Positions 1 to 7,240 are shown, numbered from the stretch's first letter. The stretch: 17,199 nt of DNA from DASXSB01 sp036506275 (GCA_036506275.1 DASXSB010000041.1:1-17199); one strand, 5' to 3'. Made by a program: numbers and translations. The notes: generated by a model from the letters alone, not told the origin.

Positions 1-89
1 CTCACGTGGTCCACCGCCTTGACGACACGGCTCCCGCCGAACGTGAAGAAGTGCGTCTGCAGATCGATCACTTCCAGGACCGACGTCAT
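1..89 (-). CDS. ABC transporter ATP-binding protein (DppD/OppD type), N-terminal fragment
   Basis: An open frame starts with ATG at 89-87 and runs off the left edge after 29 codons. The visible N terminus begins MTSVLEVIDLQTHFFTFG and continues with a GSRVVKAVDHV-like stretch. This matches the first beta strands of peptide/nickel importer ATPases (typically 'L-x-V-x-x-L-x-x-x-F' followed by 'x-V-x-A-V-D-x-V-S'). It starts six bases after the stop of the DppC-type permease, in the position where dppD sits in dpp/opp operons, so it should energise the upstream permease pair by ATP hydrolysis on the cytoplasmic face. The Walker A, Walker B and signature motifs lie outside the window, so the call rests on the N-terminal pattern and operon position. 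Confidence 0.8.
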   Translation of the reverse strand, partial: MTSVLEVIDLQTHFFTFGGSRVVKAVDHV

Positions 90-95
90 GCGGAG

Positions 96-1001
96 CTACA
101 AATTCCTCGTCTGTGGATCGAGGCGGACGCGCAGCCAGTCGCCGAAGAGCTTGGTGGCCATGACGATGAGCAGGATGCAGAGGCCGGGGAACACCGTGAG
201 CCACCACTGGCCGGCCATCAGCGTGGGGCGTGCCTCCGAGAGCATGAGGCCCCAGGCCGGCTGCGGCGGCGGCACGCCCACGCCGAGGAAGCTCAGCGAC
301 GCCTCGGCGATGATGACCACGCCGACCGTGAGGCTGGCCAGCACGGTGGCCGTGTTCATCACGTTGGGCAGGATGTGGCGCTTGATGACGCGCCACCGGC
401 TGGCCCCGGCGATCTCGGCCAGCTTCACGAAGTCGCGCTCGCGCAGCGTCAGCACCTCGCCGCGGATGACGCGCGCGTAGCGCGTCCAGTACACGGCGCC
501 CAGGATGATCACGATGTTCCACATGCTGGGCCCGATCATGGCGGCCAGGAAGATCGCGAAGACGATGGCGGGCAGCGCCAGCCAGGCATCGGTCAGGCGC
601 ATGATGATCTGATCCACCCAGCCGCCGAGGTAGCCGGCCAGGATGCCGAGCGCGGTGCCGAGGCCGCCCGCCACCAGCGTCCCCATGAGCCCGACGATCA
701 GCGACACGCGGGCGCCGTGGATCAAGCGGCTCAGGATGTCGCGGCCCAGGAAGTCGGTGCCGAGCGGCGTGGTGGCGCGGCCGCCCTCCATCCAGAACGG
801 CGGATCGAACACGTTGGCGCCCGCCACCGGCAGCGTCGGGTCGTAGGGCGCGATGAGATCGGCGAAGATCGCCACCAGCACGAGGCCGCCGAGGATGACC
901 ACCGCCAGCAGCGGCGCCTCGCGCGCCGCCTTGACGGCCGCCCCGAGCCGGCTCGTGGCCGGCGTCCGGGGGAGCGGCCGATCGCCCGCGATGGTGGCCA
1001 T
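96..1001 (-). CDS. ABC transporter permease, DppC/OppC type
   Basis: This 301-residue inner-membrane protein is one half of the translocation channel of a peptide/solute ABC importer. A first membrane helix lies at about residues 31-50. The family-typical GTDFLGRDILSRLIHGAR motif follows at 81-98. Further helices lie at about 103-125, 145-165 and 223-240, and the last at about 266-285. The EAA-type loop that docks the ATPase is at 191-212 (A-E-I-A-G-A ... R-H-I-L-P-N), and the ASLSFLGVGVPPP-type block is at 234-246. Length and order fit DppC. The ATG lies five bases past the stop of the DppB-type gene, and an ATPase gene follows, so it is the third gene of a binding protein-B-C-D operon. The substrate cannot be read from the permease. 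Confidence 0.95.
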   Translation of the reverse strand: MATIAGDRPLPRTPATSRLGAAVKAAREAPLLAVVILGGLVLVAIFADLIAPYDPTLPVAGANVFDPPFWMEGGRATTPLGTDFLGRDILSRLIHGARVSLIVGLMGTLVAGGLGTALGILAGYLGGWVDQIIMRLTDAWLALPAIVFAIFLAAMIGPSMWNIVIILGAVYWTRYARVIRGEVLTLRERDFVKLAEIAGASRWRVIKRHILPNVMNTATVLASLTVGVVIIAEASLSFLGVGVPPPQPAWGLMLSEARPTLMAGQWWLTVFPGLCILLIVMATKLFGDWLRVRLDPQTRNL

Positions 1002-1006
1002 GGCGT

Positions 1007-1927
1007 TTACCTCGTCAGCCGGATGCGCGGATCGATCAGCGCGTACAGGATGTCGACGATCAGGTTGATGCCGATGATCATGAAGCCGGCCATGATCACC
1101 ACGCCCTGCACGAGCGGGAAGTCACGCTGGAAGATGCCCTCGTAGAGCAGCCGGCCGATGCCCGGCCACGCGAAGATCACCTCGACGATGACGGCGGCGT
1201 TGATCATGACGACCAGGTTGACGCCGGCCAGCGTGAAGACCGGGATGAGCGCGTTCTTGAACGCGTGCAGGGCGATGACCACGACGTCCGGCAGCCCCTT
1301 GAGGCGGGCCAGCTTGATGTACTCGCTGCCGAGCACCTCCAGCATGCTCGAGCGGGTCAGCCGCAGCATCGACGCGGCGAAGTACCAGCCGAGCGCGAGG
1401 GCCGGCATGACGAGGTGCCGCCAGTCGCCCGCCCCGGAGGTCGGCAGCCAGCGCAGCCAGACGGAGAACACGAGGATCAGCACCAGCCCCAGCCAGAAGC
1501 CGGGGATCGACAGGCCGAGCAGCGCCACCCCCTTGGCGACGTTGTCCCACCAGGTGTTCACCTTGACGGCCGAGATGATGCCGGCCGGCACGCCGATGAG
1601 CAGGGAGATGAGCGTGGCGGCGAGGCCGAGGCTCAGCGAGGCGGGCAGCCGCTGCAAGTAGAGCTCGCTCACCGGCATCCGGTAGTTGAACGAGCGGCCG
1701 AGCTCGCCCGTGAAGGCGTTCTGCATGAACGTCACGTACTGCGCGGGCCACGAGCGGTCGAGACCCCACTGGTGACGGATGCGCTCGAGGTCCTCGGGGC
1801 GTGCGCTGGCCTCCGCCATCAGCGCCACCGGATCGCCGGTGAGGCGCACGATCAGGAAGATCGTCACGCTCAGAATCAGGAGCGTGACGACGCTGTAGAG
1901 CAGCCGCCGGGCGATGAACGATCCCAT
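1007..1927 (-). CDS. ABC transporter permease, DppB/OppB type
   Basis: This 306-residue membrane protein forms the other half of the importer channel. It has the DppB N terminus (R-R-L-L-Y then a hydrophobic helix at about 9-28 ending R-L-T-G-D-P). A periplasmic segment with the conserved G-E-L-G-R-S-F sits at 74-80. Helices follow at about 98-120, 134-157, 171-190, 229-250 and 276-298. The cytoplasmic EAA-type loop at 203-229 (Y-I-K-L-A-R-L-K-G ... F-K-N-A-L-I-P) is the ATPase coupling site. The protein ends with the usual L-I-D-P-R-I-R. It begins seven bases after the stop of the substrate-binding protein and is followed five bases later by the DppC-type permease. No strong Shine-Dalgarno is visible, so translational coupling is likely. 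Confidence 0.95.
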   Translation of the reverse strand: MGSFIARRLLYSVVTLLILSVTIFLIVRLTGDPVALMAEASARPEDLERIRHQWGLDRSWPAQYVTFMQNAFTGELGRSFNYRMPVSELYLQRLPASLSLGLAATLISLLIGVPAGIISAVKVNTWWDNVAKGVALLGLSIPGFWLGLVLILVFSVWLRWLPTSGAGDWRHLVMPALALGWYFAASMLRLTRSSMLEVLGSEYIKLARLKGLPDVVVIALHAFKNALIPVFTLAGVNLVVMINAAVIVEVIFAWPGIGRLLYEGIFQRDFPLVQGVVIMAGFMIIGINLIVDILYALIDPRIRLTR

Positions 1928-1934
1928 GGGACGG

Positions 1935-3533
1935 CTACTGCTCCTTCACCTTCAAATCTTCCCAGGGATAGGCGTAGCCGGTGGTGATGGTCGGGAACAC
2001 GTCCTGCCATTTTTGCAAGACGACCCGCGGGCCGATCCCGTTGACGAAGGCGTGACGGAACACCGGCACCAGGTAGTAGTTCTCGAGGATCCCGCGCTGG
2101 ATCTCCTCGGCCAGCTTCTTGCGCTCGGCCGGGTTGATCGAGCGCTCGTACTGCTCGAACCTGGCGTCGAGGTCCTTCACGCAGAGGCGATCGCGCGCGT
2201 TGAAGCCGCCGCACTTGAAGTGGCCCTCGTACCAGAACGACCAGCTGCCTCCGATGCGGGCGCCGTGCAGGATGATCTGCACGCCGGGCCAGTCCTTGAG
2301 CCCGCCCTGCAGCCGCTGCAGGAAGATGCCGCGCTCCATGGTCTGCAGCCGGCCGCGGATGCCGACCTCGCGCAGCTGCGCGATGACGCGCTCGCCGCGC
2401 GAGTAGAACGACGGCAGCGGCGTGACCCAGGCCACGTCGAACCCGTTCGGATAACCGGCCTCCTTCAGGAGCTGCCTGGCCTTCTCCACGTTGCGCGGGA
2501 ACTCAGGCCACTCGATCGCGTACTGGACGTCGGGATTGATCCAGTTGCCGGTTGGCTTGCCCATCCCCGCCGTCTCCGCCTGGTTCATGGCCCGCCGATC
2601 GATGGCCAGGCTCACCGCCTCGCGGACCCGCTTGTCGTGGAACGGGTTCTTCGGGTCCTGGAACCCGGGGAACTCCAGGAAGAACGAGCCGGAGAGCACC
2701 GGCGCCACCGTGACGCCGGGCAGCTTGCCGACCTTGGTGATCAGCTCGCCGGGGATGAAGTAGACGATGTCGGCTTCGCCGCGCTCGAGCATGGCCACGC
2801 GCGTGGCGGCCTCCGGCACCGCGATCATCGTCAGGTGCTTGACGTGGACGGGCCGGTAGTAGCCCTCGAAGGCCTCCAGCTCGATCTTCACGCCCGGCTC
2901 GTGGTGCACGAGGCGGTAGGGGCCGGCCCCGATGGGCTTCTGCTTGAAGCCGTCGGCGCCCACCTGCTTGTAGTACTTCTCGGGCACCACCCAGCCGGGG
3001 GCGGCGACGTTGGCGGTGCCGAACAGGGTCGCGAAGTCCAGGAAGGGCTCCTTGAACACGAAGCGGACGGTGCGGTCGTCCACGATCTCCACGCGCTCCG
3101 TCTTCTTCTTGAAGACGTCGGCCTTGGCGCCGCGATAGTTCTCGTAGCTGAACTTCACGTCCTGCGGCGTGACGGGGTCGCCGTTGTGGAACTTGAGTCC
3201 CTTGCGCAGCGTGAAGGTGGCGCTCTTCGAATCAGGCGCGACCGAGAAGCGCTCGGCGAGCGCCGGATGGTCATAGAGCGTGGTCCCCTGGTTCTTGATG
3301 AGACCGTCGTGGAGCGCGGTGAAGAAGTTGTCGGGGGTGGCGGTGCCGTCGTGCTCCTGGGGATCCAGCCAGCGCGAAGCGAAGCCGGCATGCCAGGCAA
3401 GGACGAGCTTGCCCTTGGCCGCACCCGCCGCCGGCGATGACAACGGAACGGCGGCGGCGGCCGCGGCCAGCAGCATCAGGACGAGGCTCAGCAGGCGGAG
3501 CGAGCTACGAGCCTCGAATCGGGGACGCCTCAT
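1935..3533 (-). CDS. ABC transporter substrate-binding protein, family 5 (peptide/nickel/opine type)
   Basis: This 532-residue secreted binding protein delivers its ligand to the adjacent permeases. The N terminus is a classic signal peptide: basic residues in the first 13, a Leu/Ala-rich core at about 14-30, and Ala-rich cleavage options near 34-39. There is no lipobox Cys. The family-5 signature lies at about 94-132 (A-E-R-F-S ... T-L-R-K-G-L-K-F-H-N-G-D-P-V-T-P-Q-D-V-K-F-S-Y), followed by the G-A-G-P-Y-R block and the late R-E-A-V-S-L-A-I-D-R-R-A block. Length is normal for SBP_bac_5. The ATG is supported by GGAGG at 3543-3547 (minus strand), nine bases upstream. It is the first gene of the operon and has its own promoter. 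Peptides, glutathione, opines and nickel are all possible ligands. Confidence 0.95.
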   Translation of the reverse strand: MRRPRFEARSSLRLLSLVLMLLAAAAAAVPLSSPAAGAAKGKLVLAWHAGFASRWLDPQEHDGTATPDNFFTALHDGLIKNQGTTLYDHPALAERFSVAPDSKSATFTLRKGLKFHNGDPVTPQDVKFSYENYRGAKADVFKKKTERVEIVDDRTVRFVFKEPFLDFATLFGTANVAAPGWVVPEKYYKQVGADGFKQKPIGAGPYRLVHHEPGVKIELEAFEGYYRPVHVKHLTMIAVPEAATRVAMLERGEADIVYFIPGELITKVGKLPGVTVAPVLSGSFFLEFPGFQDPKNPFHDKRVREAVSLAIDRRAMNQAETAGMGKPTGNWINPDVQYAIEWPEFPRNVEKARQLLKEAGYPNGFDVAWVTPLPSFYSRGERVIAQLREVGIRGRLQTMERGIFLQRLQGGLKDWPGVQIILHGARIGGSWSFWYEGHFKCGGFNARDRLCVKDLDARFEQYERSINPAERKKLAEEIQRGILENYYLVPVFRHAFVNGIGPRVVLQKWQDVFPTITTGYAYPWEDLKVKEQ

Positions 3534-3542
3534 ATTTCAGGG

Positions 3543-3547
3543 CCTCC
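3543..3547 (-). promoter_or_regulatory. Shine-Dalgarno of the first substrate-binding protein gene
   Basis: The minus strand reads GGAGG here, nine bases before the ATG at 3533. This fixes the start and places the signal peptide at the protein's true N terminus. Confidence 0.75.
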
Positions 3548-3585
3548 ACGCGGGGAATCGATGGCGCCGTCGGGAAGAGTGCCGT

Positions 3586-3614
3586 AGGCTAGCGCGCGCC
3601 CCGACGCCGGTCAA
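3586..3614 (-). promoter_or_regulatory. Sigma70-type promoter of the first importer operon
   Basis: On the minus strand TTGACC (3614-3609) is followed by a 17-base spacer and TAGCCT (3591-3586). The -35 matches five of six consensus bases, the -10 matches four of six, and the spacing is ideal. The -10 lies about 50 bases before the start codon, leaving a short leader with a Shine-Dalgarno. Confidence 0.6.
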
Positions 3615-3622
3615 GTCGGGGC
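3598..3622. promoter_or_regulatory. Perfect 8-bp dyad around the -35 of the first importer promoter
   Basis: GCCCCGAC (3598-3605) and GTCGGGGC (3615-3622) are perfect inverted repeats separated by nine bases. The -35 hexamer occupies six of those nine bases. The dyad could be an operator for a dimeric regulator, or the stem of a terminator for the upstream MFS gene, whose stop is only 10 bases away. No T run follows on either strand, so an intrinsic terminator is weakly supported. Confidence 0.4.
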
Positions 3623-3631
3623 CCCCCGCGC

Positions 3632-4874
3632 CTAGAGGCGGTGGACGCGAGGGAAAAGCAGGGTGGTGGCGACGGCGAGGAGCACGAGGGCGAAGCCGCT
3701 CGTGCCGAGCGCGACGCTGACGCCGAAGAGCGAGGCGAGGGCGCCGATCTGGAGCTGTCCGACGGGAGCAAGCCCGATGGCGACGACCCAGGCCCCGCCG
3801 GCGCGGCCGCGCAGATCGTCGGGGACGCTGAGCTGGAGAAGGGTCTGGGCGAGAAGATCGGCGAGCGCGCCCGCCGCGTTCACGACCGTGAGCACGAGCA
3901 GCACGCCGACGAATCCCACGACGAAGGGCGCGGCGCCGAGCGCGATCAAGCTCGCGCCGAACGTCACCAGCACCGCGAGGAAGAACGTGCCGCCGGCCGC
4001 GCTTCGCGCGGACGCCGCCGCCAGGCCCAGGATCCCGCCCACGGCCCGGGCCGCGAGGAGAGCGCCGAGGCCTTCCGGCCCCGTGTTCAGCACGTCGCGG
4101 GCCAGGCTCGGAAGCAGCGCCTGGTGCGCGAAGCCCAGGATCTCCGCGCCGGCGGTGAGCATCATCAAGATCAGCACGGTCCGATCGCGTCGCACCACGA
4201 GGAGAAAATCGACGGTGCTGCGCCACACCGAGGTCGTCGCCTTCGCGTGGACGCGGGGAGACGCAGTCGCCGGCAGCAGGGCCACCGCACCGGTGAGAAA
4301 GCCGAGGGCGACCGCGAGGTAGGCGACGCCCGACCCGAAGTGTGCGAGCACGATGCCGACACCGAGCGAGCCGAGAAGCCAGCCCGCCCGCATGCCGACG
4401 CCGAGAACGGCGAGGCCGTTCACGAGGGCGGCGGCGCCGACGACGTCGTGCGTGTAGCTCTGTCGGGCCGCGTGCTCGACACCTCGGAACACCCCGGCCG
4501 CCAGCGTCAACAGGAGCACGAGCGGGAGGCTCACCGTCCCGAGAAGGACGAGCGCTCCGAGGGTGGAGGCGGTGACCGCCTGGCCGACGCCAGTGAGAAC
4601 GAGGAGGCGATGGCGTGAGACCTGGTCGGCGAGCGCGCCCGCGGGAACGCCCACGAAGAAGAGCGGCAGCATCCGCATGCTCATGGCCGCTCCCACCATG
4701 AACGGCGAATCGGTCAGCTCCAGGGTGAGCCAGCCGAGCACGACCACCTCCCCCATCATCCCGACGGAATTCAGGACGATCGACGCGCCGAGACGGCGGA
4801 AGTCTCCGAGGCGGAAGAGGGTGAGCTGGAAGATAGCGCCGTCAGCCGCGTGCGCGGGGTGGGGGCGGGATCAT
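3632..4874 (-). CDS. MFS transporter with an apparent frameshift at its 5' end
   Basis: The uninterrupted part (ATG at 4759, 375 residues) is a hydrophobic multi-helix exporter of the EntS/MFS_3 kind. It has the motif-A-like G-A-L-A-D-Q-V-S-R-H-R loop at residues 41-51, a second symmetrical half, and ends F-P-R-V-H-R-L. The same frame continues upstream without a stop to 4871 and encodes the family's missing first helix (FRLGDFRRLGASIVL and so on), but it holds no ATG, GTG or TTG. An ATG at 4874-4872 overlaps the stop of the preceding gene as ATGA and leads into the C-rich tract at 4853-4868. Removing one base there joins it to the MFS frame. The likely gene is therefore 3632-4874 with a one-base error or frameshift. 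The conservative coordinates are 3632-4759. Substrate is unknown; a drug- or metabolite-efflux role is typical of the family. Confidence 0.8.
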
Positions 4875-5425
4875 GGTTCCGCTTGCCACAAGCCGGGATA
4901 CGTTCGAATGAAGCCAGCCGGGGTCACTTCGAGCAGACCGGCGTAGTCGAAGCTCGGCGCCTCGTACCAGTACGTCGTCTCCGTACGACGCTCGTAGCGC
5001 TGAGGCAGGGAGCTCAGCGTGCCCGCTTCGGCGTCGAGCCAGGCGACGGGAACGTCGGCCGCCTGGCCCTTGGCCAATGCCACGCGACGGAGCTGCGACA
5101 GGTTCGTCGCCGGCGTGAACCCGACATCGAGATCGACGGGCGCCTCGAGCGCGCGCACGATGGTGCCGTTCAGCGTCCACGTGCCCTCGGCCGTCCGCAC
5201 CACCGAGTGCTCCACCGGCTTGGTGCCAAGCCACCCGCGCACCTCGCCGCGCTGCGTGCGCCACGATCGATCGCACACGAGCTGGTAATCGAGTCGCGCG
5301 GGAACGCCCTCGTGGAGGAAGACGGCGGTGCCGTGGAGGCGCCAGCCGTCGGCGGTCTCGTCGAGCCGACAGGCATCGTGGCCCGGCGTGTCGAGCCGTC
5401 GCCACAGGATCGAAATCGGGCTCAT
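4871..5425 (-). CDS. Putative glycolipid-binding protein (DUF1089 family)
   Basis: This 184-residue protein has no signal peptide or membrane helix. Its pattern matches the putative glycolipid-binding family (PF06475/DUF1089). It starts S-I-L-W-R-R-L-D near residues 5-12, has D-G-W-R-L-H-G-T-A-V-F at 26-36 and C-D-R-S-W-R-T at 51-57. Further blocks are the R-G-W-L-G stretch at 63-67, the conserved D-L-D-V-G-F-T-P-A-T-N-L at 98-109, and a terminal Y-P-G-L-W at 176-180. The family folds as a lipocalin-like beta barrel; its cellular role is poorly known. The ATG is preceded by AAGAGG about seven bases upstream and by a TAGGCT -10-like box at 5447-5452. Its stop overlaps the probable start of the MFS gene as ATGA, so the two should be co-expressed. 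It is divergent from the amidohydrolase at 5584. Confidence 0.8.
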   Translation of the reverse strand: MSPISILWRRLDTPGHDACRLDETADGWRLHGTAVFLHEGVPARLDYQLVCDRSWRTQRGEVRGWLGTKPVEHSVVRTAEGTWTLNGTIVRALEAPVDLDVGFTPATNLSQLRRVALAKGQAADVPVAWLDAEAGTLSSLPQRYERRTETTYWYEAPSFDYAGLLEVTPAGFIRTYPGLWQAEP

Positions 5426-5446
5426 TCGCGCGGCCTCTTGCCCGAC

Positions 5447-5452
5447 AGCCTA
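5447..5452 (-). promoter_or_regulatory. Possible -10 box for the DUF1089-MFS pair
   Basis: The minus strand reads TAGGCT here, 21 bases before the ATG at 5425, with the purine-rich AAGAGG ribosome site between. No convincing -35 is seen at 16-18 bases further upstream. Confidence 0.3.
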
Positions 5453-5529
5453 GCGCGGCGGCACCGGCGCCGCGCATCGAATTCCGCCGCGACGGCCTCG
5501 CCCGGATTCCGCGCGGTCCGCGAGAGCGA

Positions 5530-5552
5530 CGACGGCACGCCAAATGCCGTCG
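5530..5552. promoter_or_regulatory. Perfect 8-bp dyad in the divergent promoter region
   Basis: CGACGGCA (5530-5537) and TGCCGTCG (5545-5552) are perfect inverted repeats with seven bases between them. The dyad lies in the 158-base gap between two divergent genes and covers the expected -35 position of the amidohydrolase promoter (-10 box at 5570-5575). This makes it an operator candidate for a dimeric regulator. No regulator gene lies beside it. Confidence 0.4.
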
Positions 5553-5569
5553 CCGAGGGCGACGCGCAG

Positions 5570-5575
5570 TAGAAT
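5570..5575 (+). promoter_or_regulatory. -10 box of the amidohydrolase gene, possibly leaderless
   Basis: TAGAAT (five of six matches to TATAAT) lies exactly eight bases before the ATG at 5584. No Shine-Dalgarno precedes that ATG. The spacing would place the transcription start at or next to the start codon. Confidence 0.4.
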
Positions 5576-5583
5576 CGCGGGCG

Positions 5584-6438
5584 ATGGGCCGATCGTTTCC
5601 GATCGTGAGGCAGCCGGCACCGGGGACGCGCACGCCGGTTCTCGTGAGCGTGCCGCACTACGGCACCGAGCCCCTGCCCCACATCACGCGCGACGACTAT
5701 CGTGAGCCGTGGTTCGAGACCTTTCCGTACGGCTTTGCCGATACTTTCGTGGGCGATCTCTACGCCGACCTCCACGAGCACGGCGCGACCGTCCTCGCCA
5801 CACCGTTCTCGCGCATGTTCGTGGACGTCAATCGTCGCCGTGACGACTTCGAGGAGCACGAGGGGGAGGTGCGCTCACGGCGGGGCGTGGTGCGAACCCA
5901 CACCATGCGCGATGCGCCGATCTTCGCGCGGCCCCTCGCCCTCGTCGATCTCGAGGCGCGGCTGCGGACGCTCTACGATCCTTACTACGCCGCCCTCGAG
6001 CGCTTGCTCGACGAGCTGCGCCACGCGTACGGCTATGCCATCCTCCTCGACGGCCACACCGGGAGCCCGCGCCGGATGAAGGATCATCAAGTGATCATCG
6101 GCACCTGCCGCGACGCGACGTGCGCGCCGGAGCTGGCGGCGGCGGTGGCCGCGATCTTCACGCGTCACGGCTTCGAGGTCCACGAGAACGTCAGCGGGTA
6201 CACCGGCGGCAACATCGTGGCCACGTACGGGCAGCCACGCACGCGCCGCGTGCATGCGCTTCAGCTCGAGATCAACGCCGCCTTGCTGATGACGACAACG
6301 CGCGACGAGTTCATCGCCACCGTGTCGCGCGGAGAGATCCCACCGAAGGCGGAAGAGACGATCGCGCGTCTCCGTCGGTGCCTGGGAGAAGTGATCACCA
6401 CCCTCCCCGCCGTCCTCGCCTCCGTGCCCGCGCCGTAA
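5584..6438 (+). CDS. N-formylglutamate amidohydrolase family protein
   Basis: This 284-residue cytoplasmic hydrolase belongs to the FGase family (PF05013). Members cleave N-formylglutamate to glutamate and formate as the last step of one histidine-degradation route, and relatives act on other N-formyl amino acids. Visible family blocks are V-S-V-P-H-Y-G at 21-27 with the metal-site His25, F-S-R-M-F-V-D-V-N-R at 75-84, D-P-Y-Y at 132-135, D-G-H-T-G-S at 156-161, G-Y-T-G-G-N at 205-210 and Q-L-E-I-N at 227-231. Length is typical. No hutH, hutU or hutI lies in the window, so a role in histidine breakdown is not shown; a general deformylating amidohydrolase is equally possible. It has its own start region and is convergent with the thioesterase gene, six bases apart. 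Confidence 0.9.
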   Translation: MGRSFPIVRQPAPGTRTPVLVSVPHYGTEPLPHITRDDYREPWFETFPYGFADTFVGDLYADLHEHGATVLATPFSRMFVDVNRRRDDFEEHEGEVRSRRGVVRTHTMRDAPIFARPLALVDLEARLRTLYDPYYAALERLLDELRHAYGYAILLDGHTGSPRRMKDHQVIIGTCRDATCAPELAAAVAAIFTRHGFEVHENVSGYTGGNIVATYGQPRTRRVHALQLEINAALLMTTTRDEFIATVSRGEIPPKAEETIARLRRCLGEVITTLPAVLASVPAP

Positions 6439-6444
6439 CGCGCG

Positions 6445-7233
6445 TCAGCGCGCGCGCTCGAAGATCAGCGTCGCCTCGCAACCACCGAAGGGTCCGTCCA
6501 GGTCGGACAGGCGCCCGCGCGCCACCCCCGTGCCCTGATCACCGACGTGAGTCTCGGCGGCGAGGAGGATCCAGGGCGGGCGCGGCACGCGCCAGAACAC
6601 GACGGTGAGATCCGGATTGACGAACGTCCATCGCGTCCGCTCCGCGACGGCGGAAATACCGCCCGCGAGGTCGGCGGCGGAGACGGCATGCACGAGCGGC
6701 GAGTTCTCCTCGCCGGCCACGAGCGGTCGCACGAGCTGAAACCACGCCGTCGCCGGCCCCGACTTGAGCAAATCGCCTTCGGCGACACGCGTATCCACGC
6801 CCGTGAAGAACGGGCTCCACGCGCGGACATGCGGGGGGACCGGTCGCGCCGCCTCTGGTCCCACAGCGGGGGCGGCCTCCGGCGGCCGCGGCGGACCCGC
6901 GGCAGGATCGGATCGCAGAAAAACTCCCGTGCACCGCGCCACCGGCGTTTCGGCCTGGAGCAACGCGGCCTCCACCGTGCGCACCTTGCGGCCGTCGCGC
7001 AGGACCGTCACCATCGGCGTCAGCAACTCGCGGGTGACCGGGCGCCAGAAATCGAAGCTCACACGCGCGAGTGTCATGCCGGCGGCGGCGGCGTGACGCT
7101 CCAGCGCGCGCACGAGCAGCCCGCCGTACGCGCTGCCCTGCAGGAGATCCGGCGACCACGGTCCCACCGCCCACTCCGTGGGTTGAAAGCTCTTGCCGTC
7201 GGGGACGAACATGCACTGGTCAAGCATGGCCAC
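6445..7233 (-). CDS. Thioesterase-like protein, double hotdog fold
   Basis: This 262-residue protein resembles TesB-type acyl-CoA thioesterases (4HBT_3/thioesterase-like family), which hydrolyse acyl-CoA esters in the cytoplasm. The first hotdog half carries L-L-Q-G-S-A-Y-G-G-L-L-V-R-A at 30-43 (the central helix region) and the S-F-D-F-W-R-P-V strand at 59-66. A Pro/Ala-rich linker at about 109-133 leads to the second half, which ends D-G-P-F-G-G-C-E-A-T-L-I-F-E. The substrate cannot be deduced, and some members are annotated as non-catalytic. The start is either GTG at 7233 or ATG at 7227; the ATG is favoured because TATCCT lies seven bases before it. It is divergent from the LLM oxidoreductase gene. 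Confidence 0.85.
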   Translation of the reverse strand: MAMLDQCMFVPDGKSFQPTEWAVGPWSPDLLQGSAYGGLLVRALERHAAAAGMTLARVSFDFWRPVTRELLTPMVTVLRDGRKVRTVEAALLQAETPVARCTGVFLRSDPAAGPPRPPEAAPAVGPEAARPVPPHVRAWSPFFTGVDTRVAEGDLLKSGPATAWFQLVRPLVAGEENSPLVHAVSAADLAGGISAVAERTRWTFVNPDLTVVFWRVPRPPWILLAAETHVGDQGTGVARGRLSDLDGPFGGCEATLIFERAR

Positions 7234-7234
7234 G

Positions 7235-7240
7235 AGGATA
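7235..7240 (-). promoter_or_regulatory. -10 box of the thioesterase gene, possibly leaderless
   Basis: The minus strand reads TATCCT here, seven bases before the ATG at 7227 and one base before the alternative GTG at 7233. No Shine-Dalgarno is present. A GTG start would sit too close to the box to be transcribed, so the box argues for the ATG. Confidence 0.4.

Noticed and set aside
6..1145. A 379-codon open frame on the plus strand
   Set aside because: It spans two permease genes and the ATPase start on the opposite strand, and its composition is that of an antisense shadow.
1914..3440. A 508-codon open frame on the plus strand
   Set aside because: It is antisense to the first substrate-binding protein and has a low-complexity His/Asp/Glu/Leu/Val composition. 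No recognisable domain is present.
6439..6452. A CGCGC-GTCA-GCGCG hairpin between the convergent amidohydrolase and thioesterase genes
   Set aside because: The stem is only five alternating G/C pairs, overlaps a stop codon and lacks a T run. It is indistinguishable from GC background.
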